The position numbers were made by a program, and so were the translations under genes. The notes under the pieces were generated by a model. The model ran no database searches, was not told the origin of the DNA, and was given only the letters and a program-made list of their open reading frames with translations. This document shows positions 23,941 to 34,739 of a DNA stretch of 64,000 nt, in pieces (position 1 is the stretch's first letter; every line of letters begins with the position of its first letter). The stretch comes from Amborella trichopoda (lineage: Eukaryota > Streptophyta > Magnoliopsida > Amborellales > Amborellaceae): contig NW_006500178.1 of assembly GCF_000471905.2 (NCBI RefSeq), positions 1,377,491-1,441,490 of the forward strand, read 5' to 3'.

Positions 23941-24957
23941 AATTAAGCTTCTTATCGGTGCCTCAGATCGGGCATCCCAAAAACCCATCCCGATCGGTGA
24001 ATCGACGATTCAGATCGAAAATCGGTCGAATCGATTGGATTAAGCTTTAAAAAATTATTAAAATTCATTATAAATGTTGTTTTTTAATAATCCAATAAGA
24101 AATCGAGGTACACATTATTAATTTTCATTTTTTTCATCAATATGTGAATATTGAGTTTTTTTCTTTGTATAAACTTATTTTAACAAAAATAAGAAATGAG
24201 TTTTTTTTAGTAAAATACTTGTATTTTTTTTTATGAGAAATTTTTTATTTTTTTTAAAATAAATTTTTATTTTTTATTTTTTTGACAAAATCCTTTTACC
24301 TTTTTGACAAGAAAAGGAATTGACAAGAACCTTTCATTTTTTTTATACGAAAATTTGTATTTTGTAGATAAGAAATTTTTTTTGACAAAAAGAAAAATTG
24401 ATAAAAACCTTTTATTTTTATTTTTTAGGAAAAGCCTTTAATTTTTTTGATAAGAAACAAATTTGACAAAAAAATTTCATTTTTTTATACAAAACGTTTT
24501 ATTTTATTGATAAGAAAAAAAAATAACAAAAAGCGAAATTGATAAAACCTTTTATTTTTAATTTTTACAAAAAATATTTAATTTTTTTTATAAGAAAATA
24601 ATTTGACAAAAAAAAGAGGAAAAAAAAACAGTTCCTCAACGAGAGGAATCGAACCCCCGTCCCGTTCACACAATGAGCGAACACAATAATCAATATAACA
24701 CTTGCAACTTTGTATTAATAAAACCGTTAACAAAATATATAATATATGAATGTTTTAAGGTGTTACTTTCTCACATAGTCCCACATCGAAGAGAGAAAAG
24801 CAAATTTATGTGAACAAATAGTTCTTTGTACTCAGCGTTCGCATCGTGTATGAAGTAACGAGATCATACGATCGTAAGCACACGCGCATGAAGGAACTTA
24901 GGGCCTCGCGAAGCGTACGGGGGGCCCACGGTCTCCCTTCGGTCTCCTGACAAATTT

Positions 24958-27160
24958 TGGGTCGAAATTAATTTACAAAAATGCCCTTGACTATAGAAGA
25001 ATGGGCATTGAAGGTAGAAAAATGGGAAAATTCTCCAAAATTTATAAAAATTCCCTTGACTGTCAAAATTAATTTACAAAAATGCCCTTGACTATAGATG
25101 AATGGGCCTTGAAGGTAGAAAAATGGACAAATTCTCCAAAATATATAAAAATTCCCTTGACAGTAAAAGAATAGGACCCAAAATTAATTTACAAAAATGT
25201 CCTTGACTGTTAAAGAATGGGCCTTGAAGGTAGAAGAATGGGAAAATTCTCCAAAATTTATAAAAATTCCCTTGACTATAGAAGAATGGGCAGGTCCTGA
25301 CGCGAAGAACCGAGACGAATTTTGCCTTGAAATTAATTTACAAAAATGCCCTTGGCTATAGACGAATGGGAGGGTAAAATATGCCCTTGACTGTAGAAGA
25401 ATGGGCTGGTCCTGATGCGAAGAACCGAGGCGATTTAGAATCGCTCTTCTTTACAAAAGAATCGACACGAGATGATCAAATCCCTATCCTCTGTTCCCCA
25501 AAATTTACAAAAATGCCCTTGACTGTAGAAGAATGAGCCTTGACTGTAGAAGAATGAGCTTTGACTGTAGAAGAATGGGCGGGTCGAAGAACCGAGGTGA
25601 TTTAGAATCGCTTGGCTTTATAGAAGAACTGACATGGGATGATCGAATCCCTATCTTTCGTTCCCCGAAATTTACAAAAATGCCCTTGATTGTAGAAGAA
25701 TGAGATATGACTGTAGAAGAATGGGCGAGTCGAAGAACCAAGGCAATTTAGAATCGCTTGGCTTTACAGAAGAACCGACATGGGATGACCAAATCCCTAT
25801 CTTCGGTTCCCCAAAATTTACAAAAATGCCCTTGATTGTAGAAGAACAGGATGACTGAATCCCTTTCGTTGCCCAAAATTTACAAAAATGCCCTTGACTA
25901 TAGAAGAATGGGCGGGTCCTGACGCGAAGAACTGAGGCAATTTAGAATCTCTCTTCTTTACAAAAGAACTGACACGGAATGATCGAATCCCTATCTTCCG
26001 TTCCCCAAAATTTACAAAAATGCCCTTGACTATAGAAGAACACGATGACCGAATCCCTATCTTTTGTTCCCCAAAATTTACAAAAATACCCTTGACTGTA
26101 GAAGAATGGGCATTTACAGAAGAACCGACACGAGATGGCCGAATCCCTATCTTTCGTTCCCGAAAATTTACAAAAATGCCCTTTCCCCTAAATTTACAAA
26201 AATGCCCTTGACTGTATAAGAATGGGCAGGTCGTCATGACGTGAAGAATCGAGGTGATTTAGAATCGCTCAGCTTTACAGAAGAACTGACTCGGGATGAC
26301 TGAATCCCTATCTCCCGTGCCGACTTGGTGATTTTTAAAACATTGTTGTTAACCATTAAATGTACATCACACAAAAGAAGAAACATTGAATTATCATGGA
26401 TGAAGTATATAGTCATACATGACCTACAATAAATTAATAATACAAACAAATTAATTTACTAGTATAACAAATATCAATGTATAATTATTATTTATAATAT
26501 TATAACAACTATAATTCAAAAATTATTAAAAAGCATTTCACATCACACAAAAGAAGAAACATTGAATTATCATGTATTACACAAAAGAAGAAACATTGAA
26601 TTATCATGGATGAAGTATATAATCATATATGACCTACAATAAATTAATAAGAATGGGCGGGTCTTGAGGTCATAACGCGAAGAATAGGGCGATTTACTAT
26701 GCAGAATCGCCGGTTCTCTTAGAACCGGGTGATTTACTATGCCAAATCGCTGGTTCTCTCTAAAACCGGGTCCTGAAGAATTTTGCCTCGAAATTCCTCG
26801 AAATTTACAAAAATTCGCTTGACTGTAGAAGAATGGGCCTTGACTATAGAAGAATGGGCGGGTGCTGATATCATGATGCGAAGAACCTTCTGTTCCTCAA
26901 AATTTACAAAAATGCCCTTGACTGTAGAAGAATGGGTGGGTCTTGATGTCATGATGCGAAGAACCGAAGCGATTTAGAATCGCTCGGCTTTATAGAAGAA
27001 CTGACATGGGATGACCGAATCTCTATCTTTTGTTCCCCGAAATTTACAAAAATGCCTGGATTGTAGAAGAATGGGCGGGTCCTGATGTCATGACGCGAAG
27101 AACTGAGGCGATTTATAATCGCTTGGCTTTACAGAATAACCGACATGGGATGACCCAATC
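24958..27160. repeat. satellite array of hAT-end-like units
   Basis: A 35-40 bp module (AATTTACAAAAATGCCCTTG then ACTGTAGAAGAATGGGC) recurs over a dozen times, alone or joined to a module with GAACCGAGGCGATTTAGAAT, CGCTCGGCTTTACAGAAGAA and GATGACCGAATCCCTATC. ORFs through it are repeat translations. The second module resembles the left end of the hAT at 46770-46870. Confidence 0.85.
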
Positions 27161-28060
27161 CCCATCTTCCGTGCCGACTCGACGATTTTTAAAACATTGT
27201 TGTTAACTATTAAATTTACATCACACACAAAAAAAGAAACATTAAACTATCATGGATGAAGTATATAATCATACATGACCCACAATAAAGTAATAATACA
27301 AACAAATTAATTTACTGTTATAACAAAAATCAATGTATAATTATTATTTATAATATTATAACAACTATAATTCAAAAATATTAAAAAAAAAATTCACATC
27401 ACACAAAAGAAGAAACATTGAATTATCATGGATCACACAAAAGAAGAAACATTGAATTATCATGGATGAAGTACACAATCATATATGAGCTACAATAAAT
27501 TAATAAGAATGGGTGGGTCCTGACGTCATGATGTGAATAACTTGGCAATTTATTATGCAGAATCGCCGGTTCTCTCTAGAACCGAGCGATTCTCGGCTTT
27601 ACAGAAGAACCGACACGGGATGACCAAATCCCGATTCGAATCGATCGATTCCGTGCTGACTCGACGATTTTTAAAGCACTACTGTTAACCATTAAATTTA
27701 CATCACACAAAAGAAGAAACATTGAATTATCATGGATGAAGTATCGAATCATACATGGCCTACAATAAATTAATAATACAAACAAATCAATTTACTGTTA
27801 TAACAAAAATCAATTTATAATTATTATTTATAATATTATAACAACTATAATTAAAAAAATATTAAAAAATACTTCACATCACACAAAAGAAGAAACATTG
27901 AATTGTCATGGATGAAGTATATAATCATACATGACCTACAATAAATTAATGATACAAACAAATTAATTTACTGTTATAACAAAAATCAATGTATAATTAT
28001 TATTTATAATATTATAACAACTATAATTCAAAAAATATTAAAAAACACTTCTATATCATA
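26325..28060. repeat. AT-rich long tandem repeat
   Basis: Blocks with CATCACACAAAAGAAGAAAC, ATTGAATTATCATGGATGAA and ATTATTTATAATATTATAAC occur at about 26340, 26545, 27215, 27395, 27700 and 27875, in whole or part. The same text, reversed, is in the hAT at about 48180-48230, so the array derives from that family. Confidence 0.85.
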
Positions 28061-28269
28061 TGATAAAAATTAAAATGAATTCCCTTATGACATTACTAAA
28101 TTATTCAAGAAAAGATTTTCACCTAAGAATACAAACTAACAATGTCAAAATTCAGAAAAAAGAATAAAAAGAGAAAAATAAATTATATATCATATATACT
28201 AGTATTTTGCAAAGTATAAGATATACGCTACAATTTTTATGTCAATAAACGTTCACAAGGGAAAACTGA

Positions 28270-28995
28270 AATTAGCCCCACATCGTTCCCATTGAGAAGT
28301 GAATCTACCTATAAAAGGTAGAGAATGCATGAAAAGCTAAGGAGGATTAAACAGTTGAGAAAGGCGTGACCAATGCTTTCATTGAGAAGTGACATACTGT
28401 AGCTCCACCATTCTACGTTTGTTGTGCAAACATTTTGGCAGTCAGATGCTTCACTATGTCTGCCACTATGTCTGCCATCATAACCAGTAAAATGCTTCAT
28501 AGCCAATAAAATGCTTCATTATGTCTGCCATCATAGCCAAGTAACTAATTGTTACCTCATTTATAGTGGCCGCCATAGAAATTATGAATTGGCATATTAG
28601 TTATTCAATTTCTAGACAGTGGTCTATGTCCATATTAGTCATCCAATTCTTAGAGTGTGGTCTATTTATGAAATAGAGATGAGAGACCGATAGTGGTGCT
28701 GTTTGGGCAGGTTTAAAATGATTTTGCTCAATTGTGTTTTATCAAGGTTAGAGTGGTAATTCTATGATCCAAAATATCTAATGTAACTTTCATTCCATAT
28801 ATATAAGGTTAGGAACCCACATTAAATAGAAAACTTCCTAAAGATGTTATATATATCTCAAAACCAATTGATATATCCAAGAATCCTAATGTATTTTTAT
28901 TTTTATTTCTTTTAAAAAACTTATCAATATCAATCTCAATCCCACATATGGGATTTCAATATGTAGATGATTTTGGATAGCACCAAATCCAACAA
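28270..28995. mobile_element. LTR-derived fossil fragment
   Basis: Has a CCCACATCG motif and a TATAAAAGGTAGAG promoter-like site (28311-28322), a tandem duplication of ATGCTTCAtTATGTCTGCCA type (28445-28540), and an end GATAGCACCAAATCCAACA resembling the LTR termini at 57692 and 58674. Part resembles 54270-54350. Fragmentary and old. Confidence 0.5.
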
Positions 28996-29420
28996 AGAGA
29001 TCATTGTTGAAGTGGACATTCATTTGGATTATCTTCAGGGATCCTATTCAAACTTATTTTCTTCTTTTCATTATATTGTTCACCAAGATGAATAAAAGTC
29101 GGGCTCTCTCATTGAGTATTACCTTAACAAACTGAATATTTTTTAATACTTGACACCCCTAGTACCTACTATAATACCTCTTTTTTTTAGGGTTTTTAGG
29201 TAACTAATAAATAATAAAATAAACTTTTCTAATAAAAATAAAACCGTTTATTAACTATACTATGAAATGGCATCACATACATGAGATATAATATAACTCA
29301 CAGTGATTATCATTTTCTAACAACTAATAATATATATATATAGGGATAAAATATCATTGTCCTCCTTTAAGAATTAATTCATACAATGGCACCAAAGAAA
29401 AATATAATCAATACAATACA

Positions 29421-29426
29421 TTTATT
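29421..29426 (-). terminator. AATAAA-type poly(A) signal of gene 2
   Basis: TTTATT on the + strand reads AATAAA on the coding strand, about 70 bases past the stop codon. This is the only strong near-upstream element in the first 100 bases of the 3' flank. Confidence 0.45.
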
Positions 29427-29496
29427 TATAAGGGCCTTCCCAAGCTTCTTACAATCCTCTATTACCCCATGTCCTTGCCCTTTAAAATAAAGCTGC

Positions 29497-32400
29497 TTAC
29501 CTCAACAAGGGCTCTTTTATACCCACATGGCATTCATGAGTAGCATTGCTTGAAATACTTGATTCAACTGCCTCTTGGGCCTTGTTTGGCCCTGCCACCA
29601 CATCCTTGGCTTTGCCCCATAATACGCAATAAAGCCCACCAATTATCAAAACCATACCCACCAAACTACATGAAGAATAAAAATGAAAAACATTAGTGAG
29701 GAACCAGTCGAAACACGAGAGCGAGCGAGAGAGACTTTGGGAAATAGTCATTATGCTCTTCAAAGATTAACCTAAAGAATAGAAATCCTTCCAAGACTTA
29801 ATCCGGACTGCTCATTTTAATGGTTGTAAAATCTAAAGAATTTCTGATGAGTATCTATTTAAGAAAGAAAAATTGATCACAAGTTGAACTAAATGTAATT
29901 TTGAAAATTTTCTGATCTAGGGCATGCTTGGTATATGTGAAAATACTACTGTGAAAATATTTTCATGCGAAAAAGCTCCATCATATGACTAAGCTTATGA
30001 TTTTTTTTGTCCCACCAATTAGTCTCAATGCATTTTTTCACAGCAATTAGCAGCTATTTGATGTGCAAAAAACTCTCATATCAAATCACATGAGGGAGTT
30101 TTTCATATAAAAATACTTTCACCGAAGCAGTATCATGCGTACCAAACGTGCCCTAATAAATATTTGGTACCTAAGGTCCCACCTTATACGTGCTTTAACT
30201 GTGATTAGGGCTGCTAACCTGCCCCCAAGTTTAAGATCACTTGTTAATGCTTGCTGATTAGGTCCAGGCAAGAGCTCCTAAGATTTCAAATTATATATCC
30301 AATAAGAGTGTATAGATATTATATTACTTATTTATATATATTTCATAGGGCCATGGCTGCCCAGATACGAATTTTCCAGGCTGGGCCTGGCTGAATTTGT
30401 TGGCGCGTTTATTTTTATATTTTTCAAGCCCCGCGAAGCTTGAGCTACTGACGGCCCTAATTATGAGATTATGACTCATAGGGGTCCACCCGATAGGCAT
30501 GCATTATAATAAAGGAAATATGTCCATATTTTCTATTTTTAGGATTCATTTTATGATAGATTTGAAGTTTCAAAAGATATCTTCTAATCCCCTCGTTATT
30601 TTAAATTTTTTTTTTAACCTAAACAAATATGAGAAAGACATGCTATTTTTAAACTCAATTCATTTTTTCTCTTCATTTATATACCCCAAACTTCTCTCTT
30701 TCTTTTTCTTCCTGCATCTCTCTCACTTTATCTCTCTTTCCGTGTTTTTTCAAACACCTTTTTCTCTCCTCCCGATAACCTCTCACCTCCATGAAACCCT
30801 TTTATCTCTTTAGAAGTTTGGGAAGATGACTTTTAGAAAAGGTATGCTTTATTAGATTTGTTTGACCTAAAAAACAAGTTTATATTAGTTCAGGGGTTAG
30901 AAAAAATAAAATCTACAATTTTTATGCCTCAATATATCTTTTAAAACCTGGAATCTATTGTGAAATAAAACCCAAAAAATAAAAGATATGGATATATTTT
31001 CCTTTGTAAAAATACTAATAAAAAAAATATGATAATATTAGAACCCACCTTCCCATATAAATGTCAATGTGAAAAAATATGGGCTCGAGCATGGCAACGA
31101 TGAGGGTGCCCACAGGATAGAATGCAGCCGCAAAGAGTGGACCCTTCTTCTTGATGCACCAACTCTGAATAAAGAATTGGAAGGCCGTACAAAATGCTCC
31201 CTGCGTTCATCGCAGTTTTTAATTATAATAAAATGAATATACACTACAAGGGGACCAGTTTTCCCACCGATTCTTGAATTTGCATTTCCCATGCATGTCT
31301 ATTTGATTGTGACAGATTACGTTGTTTTTAATTGGTCACATGAGCTATTTTTTAAAGGGACAAATAATTTGTAGCACCACAATGTGAAGTTGTCTCTCAA
31401 ATCTCACTAGATCTAGTTACACGTGGGAAAACTGCAAATCTATTCTGACTTTCACACTTATAAAACTTGAAAACAAATGAGTTTCAAACCATTAAAATCA
31501 TTTCCGTCCACATAAATTTTTTAGAATACAATCATATCATATCTGCACTATTGTTGGAGTTTCGAATTCCATCAACCTATACTACAATTAATATGCCAGT
31601 TATAACAAAAATTTGTGAGTGCTAGAATTACAATTTTTGGACAACAACCTTAAAAAAACTCGTCATTTTTATCAATGAATGTCAAATAAAATTGAAATAT
31701 AGGCGTGGCGATTCCCTTGAGAAGGTGGAAGGTTACTAAAAACAAAGCCAACTTGCATAAAACATAAGCGAATAACAATATGTACAAGAAATAAATACTA
31801 GAAAGCCCATGATCATAGAGAAAAACAAGCAAAATGCATAAAACACAAATTGTGCAATGATCTTGCTGAAATTTTCGTCCGCTTCCCTCTAGCAATTAAA
31901 TCTTAGGGTTCTATGGGAATTTAATTGTAATATGGGAATTATTTATGTCCAAAAAAATACTTGTGACACTTCGAACACAGTAAAATGAGAGCAATTGAAA
32001 TTGCTCTAAAATTAAACAAAAACTGGACATTCTCCTGCCATGAAAGCACCTCAATTACAGAAAAGTAATATAGTACCCATAAATTATTTAGATTTAATTA
32101 TGAAAGAATATGCATTTCCTTACACTGTAGGCATAGGCAAAGAGCTTAAAGTCCCATCCTAGTCTCCAATCATTGGGGTGTGCAAAAATGAGAGAGAGTA
32201 TAACACATTGAATACAGCCAAAAAAGCATGTCATCGAAGTCAATGATATTGGTGCCGGATGGTCCTTGAACGCCCACGCCTGGAAGTGATAAAACATGAT
32301 AAATAATGACCAACTAGGGAATTATAGAAAAGCCTTAATTTATTATTGGAATTAAGATATAGTCATATTTTACACTCAAGTCCATTTTTTTTTAGAGGGT

Positions 32401-34511
32401 ATAGTATATTTGAATTTTATGTTTCTTTATATACCGGTTAAGCCCAAAATTGTAACTCACTATTTCACATTAAAAAATTTTAAAACCAAAAATAATATAA
32501 ATTCCATAAATTACAAAAATACGACTTAATAATAATGTAAGGGTATTTTAGTTATTTTATTTTAAATAATATTTTTAATATTTTTGTTAGTGTACAATGA
32601 TGAGAAGTGTGTGCATGTCACATTTGAGCTCTATTCGATGCAAGGAAAAAGAGATAAAATTAAAAGACACGTAAGATTAAATCAAAAAGTAAAATAAGTC
32701 TTTCCTGTAAATTTACCAATCAACTATTTAAAAAATAAAACATTACGTATTGAAAGCCCCACCTGGTAATTTATCCATCCCGCCCATGCGCTAACACTAC
32801 ACAAAATCAGTACAGAGCCCAACGCCCAATTACTTGTGTTTGTAAGGGCCTGAAGTGTAGACAAAAGTAATAGAAGAGATGTTGGTTTCTTAAGGCCCTT
32901 AAAGATTTTAAGGGCAGGACCCTTCAAGAGTGTCAAGATTAGGGTCCCCCCTACACATGTGCCCGTGCCTACAACTTTTGCTTGCCCTCTTGGGCTCCTC
33001 ATGTCCACAACCTCCAACCTATATAATACAAACCAATCAACAAGTCTTTAGAGATAGAAAGTAATGCATAACAATCTTAAATCTAATATGAAGGAGCCCA
33101 TGTAGACTTCACCAAATATGAACTACAATGGTATAAAATCTTTTGGGTAAGTTACTGTAAACAAGAGTTGCCAAATTGTTCACATAAAAATAAACAAATA
33201 ACCTCATGTAACAAAATTTAGTAACAAAAAACATGGTGATACCTAAGGAGAAAGGCCAAGGCAAAGGTAATCACAGGAATGAGATTAGATAGAGAAGACA
33301 CAAAGGTGGAGGAAGTGTAATAAAGGCCAGCGAAGTAACAATTTTGAGAGACCGCAATCCTGCAAAAGAGAAAAAGTTAATCACAGGAGGAATGTATAAA
33401 ATTAGGTCCATCTTCTCATGATCTTTGAAGATTTTTTTGCATTGCATGGTCCAATGTCGGAAAGCCCTATTCTGCTTCAAAACTCCGTCTTGGGCGGAAC
33501 CGAGTAACTTGGGCGGAGTTGAGCAGGTCTTGTTGGCCAAAAAAATGTTAAAAAAATATGAAAAAGATCACATAAAATATGAAAAATATGTTTAAATTAA
33601 AATTAACAATGTACATGTAAATAAGGCTAAAAAAGTAAGGAAAAAATGGATTTAAAAAAAATCGGTGGTATTTTAAAAAAAGCAATGATCCTATGAGACC
33701 CTCCCACACCCATGTGGGTAGGACTCCAAAAGATCACCATTAAATATGGCACACATATCTAGAAAAGTCAGGTCCCACACTCATGTGATAACTTTTTTAG
33801 AGATCTATGCTAAATTTAATGATGATCATTTGGGGTCCTACACGTATAGGTGTGGGCGGGTCTCATAGGATCATTACTCTTTTAAAAATAATCCAAAAAG
33901 AAGGAAAAAATGTTAAAAAACATATTCATGGCCAAAAACAAGTTTCAATCTTCCTAAAATGCTGGAAAACCTAAAAAACCATATTACAATTTTATTTATT
34001 TATTTAAGATCCTGAGTTCCTCTGCCAAACTTAGGACACTCAGGCTCACGAGAATGGCAAGCTCGAGGTACCCGAGCGAGTCCGGGTTGGCCCGCCCAAG
34101 TAGCGGGCATGGTCCTTGAACTTGGAAGCCAATTTGTTACAAGCGTGAAATATTGGAGTTGACGAAATTTCAATGCTTACCCGATAAAAGCAAGCAGCGA
34201 AACCTTGGAAACTTCTTTCAAGGAGAGAGGAGGCCATTTTTCCCTGTCAATTCGTTCACAAGCTGTGATAAGTGAAAATAACAGAGAGAGAGAGAGACGA
34301 TAAAATCTCAGAAAAGGGAAGCAAGGAGAGAAAGAAAGAGAGTACCTTTCAAAGATGTAAGCACATGGAGCCAAGATAAGGGTGGCTATAATGGTTCGAT
34401 AGGTTATGAAAAGTAGATGGTTCATGCCATGATCGAATGCCACCTTTGTAATGAGGTACATGCCTGATAGAGAAAGCTGGACCATGAACTGCGCTAAGAT
34501 GACCATCAAGT

Positions 34512-34518
<7 letters not shown>
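29497..34518 (-). CDS. WAT1-related (UMAMIT/nodulin MtN21) EamA-type transporter, 7 exons
   Basis: Exons in transcript order: 34346-34518, 34181-34243, 33243-33359, 32763-33018, 32124-32279, 31049-31200, 29497-29665 (stop 29497-29499). All introns are GT-AG; the total is 1086 nt, 361 residues. Five of seven exons have exactly the length of gene 1; exon 4 is one codon longer and the last exon twelve nt longer. Hallmarks: ILAQ and SGMYL in helix 1, LAPCAYIFER (~49-58), SQNCYFAGL (~83-91), NLIPVITFALA, WAGWINYQ then HPAPISLT, FFIQSWCIKKKGPLF, and GGLYCVLWGKAK (~315-326), with the tail ending KEPLLR. About half of exon 1 residues are identical to gene 1 by eye, so these are diverged paralogs. It is probably a membrane transporter of small metabolites; substrate unknown. 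Intron 2 holds a MITE inside an older repeat, and intron 6 holds three DNA elements. Confidence 0.93.
29930..30153. mobile_element. MITE in gene 2 intron 6
   Basis: Inverted ends: left GGGCATGCTTGGTATATGTG, right (reverse strand) GGGCACGTTTGGTACGCATG, with internal TTTTCATGCGAAAAAGCTCC mirrored by TTTTTATATGAAAAACTCCC. Superfamily uncertain: no clear target duplication. Confidence 0.7.
30204..30470. mobile_element. hAT-like MITE in gene 2 intron 6
   Basis: Ends TAGGGCTGCTAACCTGC and, reversed, TAGGGCCGTCAGTAGCTC; internal GGGCCTGGCTGAATTT. Possible 8-bp duplication is only 5/8. Confidence 0.5.
30514..31002. mobile_element. small MULE-type element in gene 2 intron 6
   Basis: Left GGAAATATGTCCATATTT and right (reverse) GGAAAATATATCCATATC begin ~100-bp inverted repeats continuing with AAAAGATATCTTCTAA and CTAACCCCTGAAC-like text. 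Same TIR family as the Pack-MULE at 42637-44291. Middle is CT-rich with no gene. It ends 46 bp from exon 6, close to the donor. Confidence 0.75.
31201..32123 (-). other. gene 2 intron 5, no repeats recognised
   Basis: 923-bp intron with nothing I can identify; the ORF 31650-31895 has no family resemblance. Confidence 0.5.
33480..34115. mobile_element. hAT-like remnant (family E) in gene 2 intron 2
   Basis: GC-rich ends (CTTGGGCGGAACCGAGTAAC; GAGTCCGGGTTGGCCCGCCC) around an AT-rich core shared with 22351-22800 and 51140-51608. A family F MITE is inserted within it. Confidence 0.55.
33681..33878. mobile_element. MITE (family F) nested in the family E remnant
   Basis: Near-perfect inverted ends: AGCAATGATCCTATGAGACC against AGTAATGATCCTATGAGACC on the other strand, continuing to about 60-90 bp with one or two differences per ten. 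Flanked by T(T)TTAAAAA on both sides. Confidence 0.85.

Positions 34519-34582
<64 letters not shown>
34519..34582 (-). repeat. (GA)32 microsatellite abutting the start codon of gene 2
   Basis: Perfect CT dinucleotide run on the + strand (GA on the coding strand) touching the ATG at 34518. It would be most of the 5' UTR and is expected to be length-polymorphic. Confidence 0.9.
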
Positions 34583-34584
<2 letters not shown>

Positions 34585-34594
34585 GTACTCTCAG

Positions 34595-34604
34595 TATAAA
34601 TAGC
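34595..34604 (-). promoter_or_regulatory. possible TATA-like element of gene 2
   Basis: On the coding strand the sequence reads GCTATTTATACTG about 80 bases before the ATG, between the (GA)32 tract and the exon-1 copy. It is a TATTTATA variant rather than the standard TATAAATA, so this is a weak call based on position. Confidence 0.3.
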
Positions 34605-34620
34605 AAGACCATGAAGCTTT

Positions 34621-34692
34621 AAGCCACAAGTACATTCCCGATAGAGAGAGATGCACCATCACCTGCCCTAAGATGGCCATCAAATTCTTCAT
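34621..34692 (-). pseudogene. truncated duplicate of WAT1-type exon 1
   Basis: Reads MKNLMAILGQVMVHLSLSG then MYLWLK on the - strand, against MENLMVILAQFMVQLSLSG and MYLITK in gene 2. The match covers about the first 24 codons, then the frame hits stops after ~31 codons. Like gene 2 it begins right after a GA-rich tract (34693-34728). It lies 100 bp upstream of the gene 2 start, so it looks like a tandem partial duplication bounded by the GA tracts. An upstream ORF/alternative start role is possible but it has no recognisable splice donor. Confidence 0.75.
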
Positions 34693-34735
34693 CTCTCTTT
34701 CTCTCTCCCTCCCTCCCTCTCTCTCTTTCTGGATT
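34693..34735 (-). repeat. GA-rich tract before the exon-1 stub
   Basis: CT/CCCT run on the + strand directly before the stub ATG, mirroring the tract before gene 2. Confidence 0.7.
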
Positions 34736-34739
34736 CAAG

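Larger units (their letters stand above)
23942..28060 (-). mobile_element. hAT-related block with expanded internal satellites
   Basis: 23950-24050 is the reverse complement of the hAT right end found at 48360-48480 (CCGATTCGTCGATCC, TTTTTGGGATTCCC). It then follows the same order as 46737-48487 reversed: a TTATAAATGTTG stretch, a long T-rich tract, a tRNA-like B box (GGTTCGATTCC at 24649-24659, - strand), CCCACATCG, then GC-richer end sequence. That end region and the AT-rich part have been amplified as listed separately. No intact TIR pair or TSD. Confidence 0.65.

Noticed and set aside
25818-26237. 139-codon - strand ORF with repeated KGIFVNFGERKIGIR units
   Set aside because: It is the translation of the satellite array; the unit is a ~36-bp DNA repeat and the reverse strand is equally open.
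28311-28322. TATAAAAGG as promoter of a host gene
   Set aside because: No gene follows; the setting matches an LTR-type promoter in a fossil fragment.
34046-34237. ORF overlapping gene 2 exon 2 with MASSLLERSFQGFA
   Set aside because: Out-of-frame reading of the true exon 2, which fits both phase and paralog length.
34343-34345. Read-through of gene 2 exon 1 into intron 1 (open frame 34177-34518)
   Set aside because: The frame is open across the intron by chance; splicing at the GT gives a 173-nt exon identical in length to gene 1 and restores family sequence.
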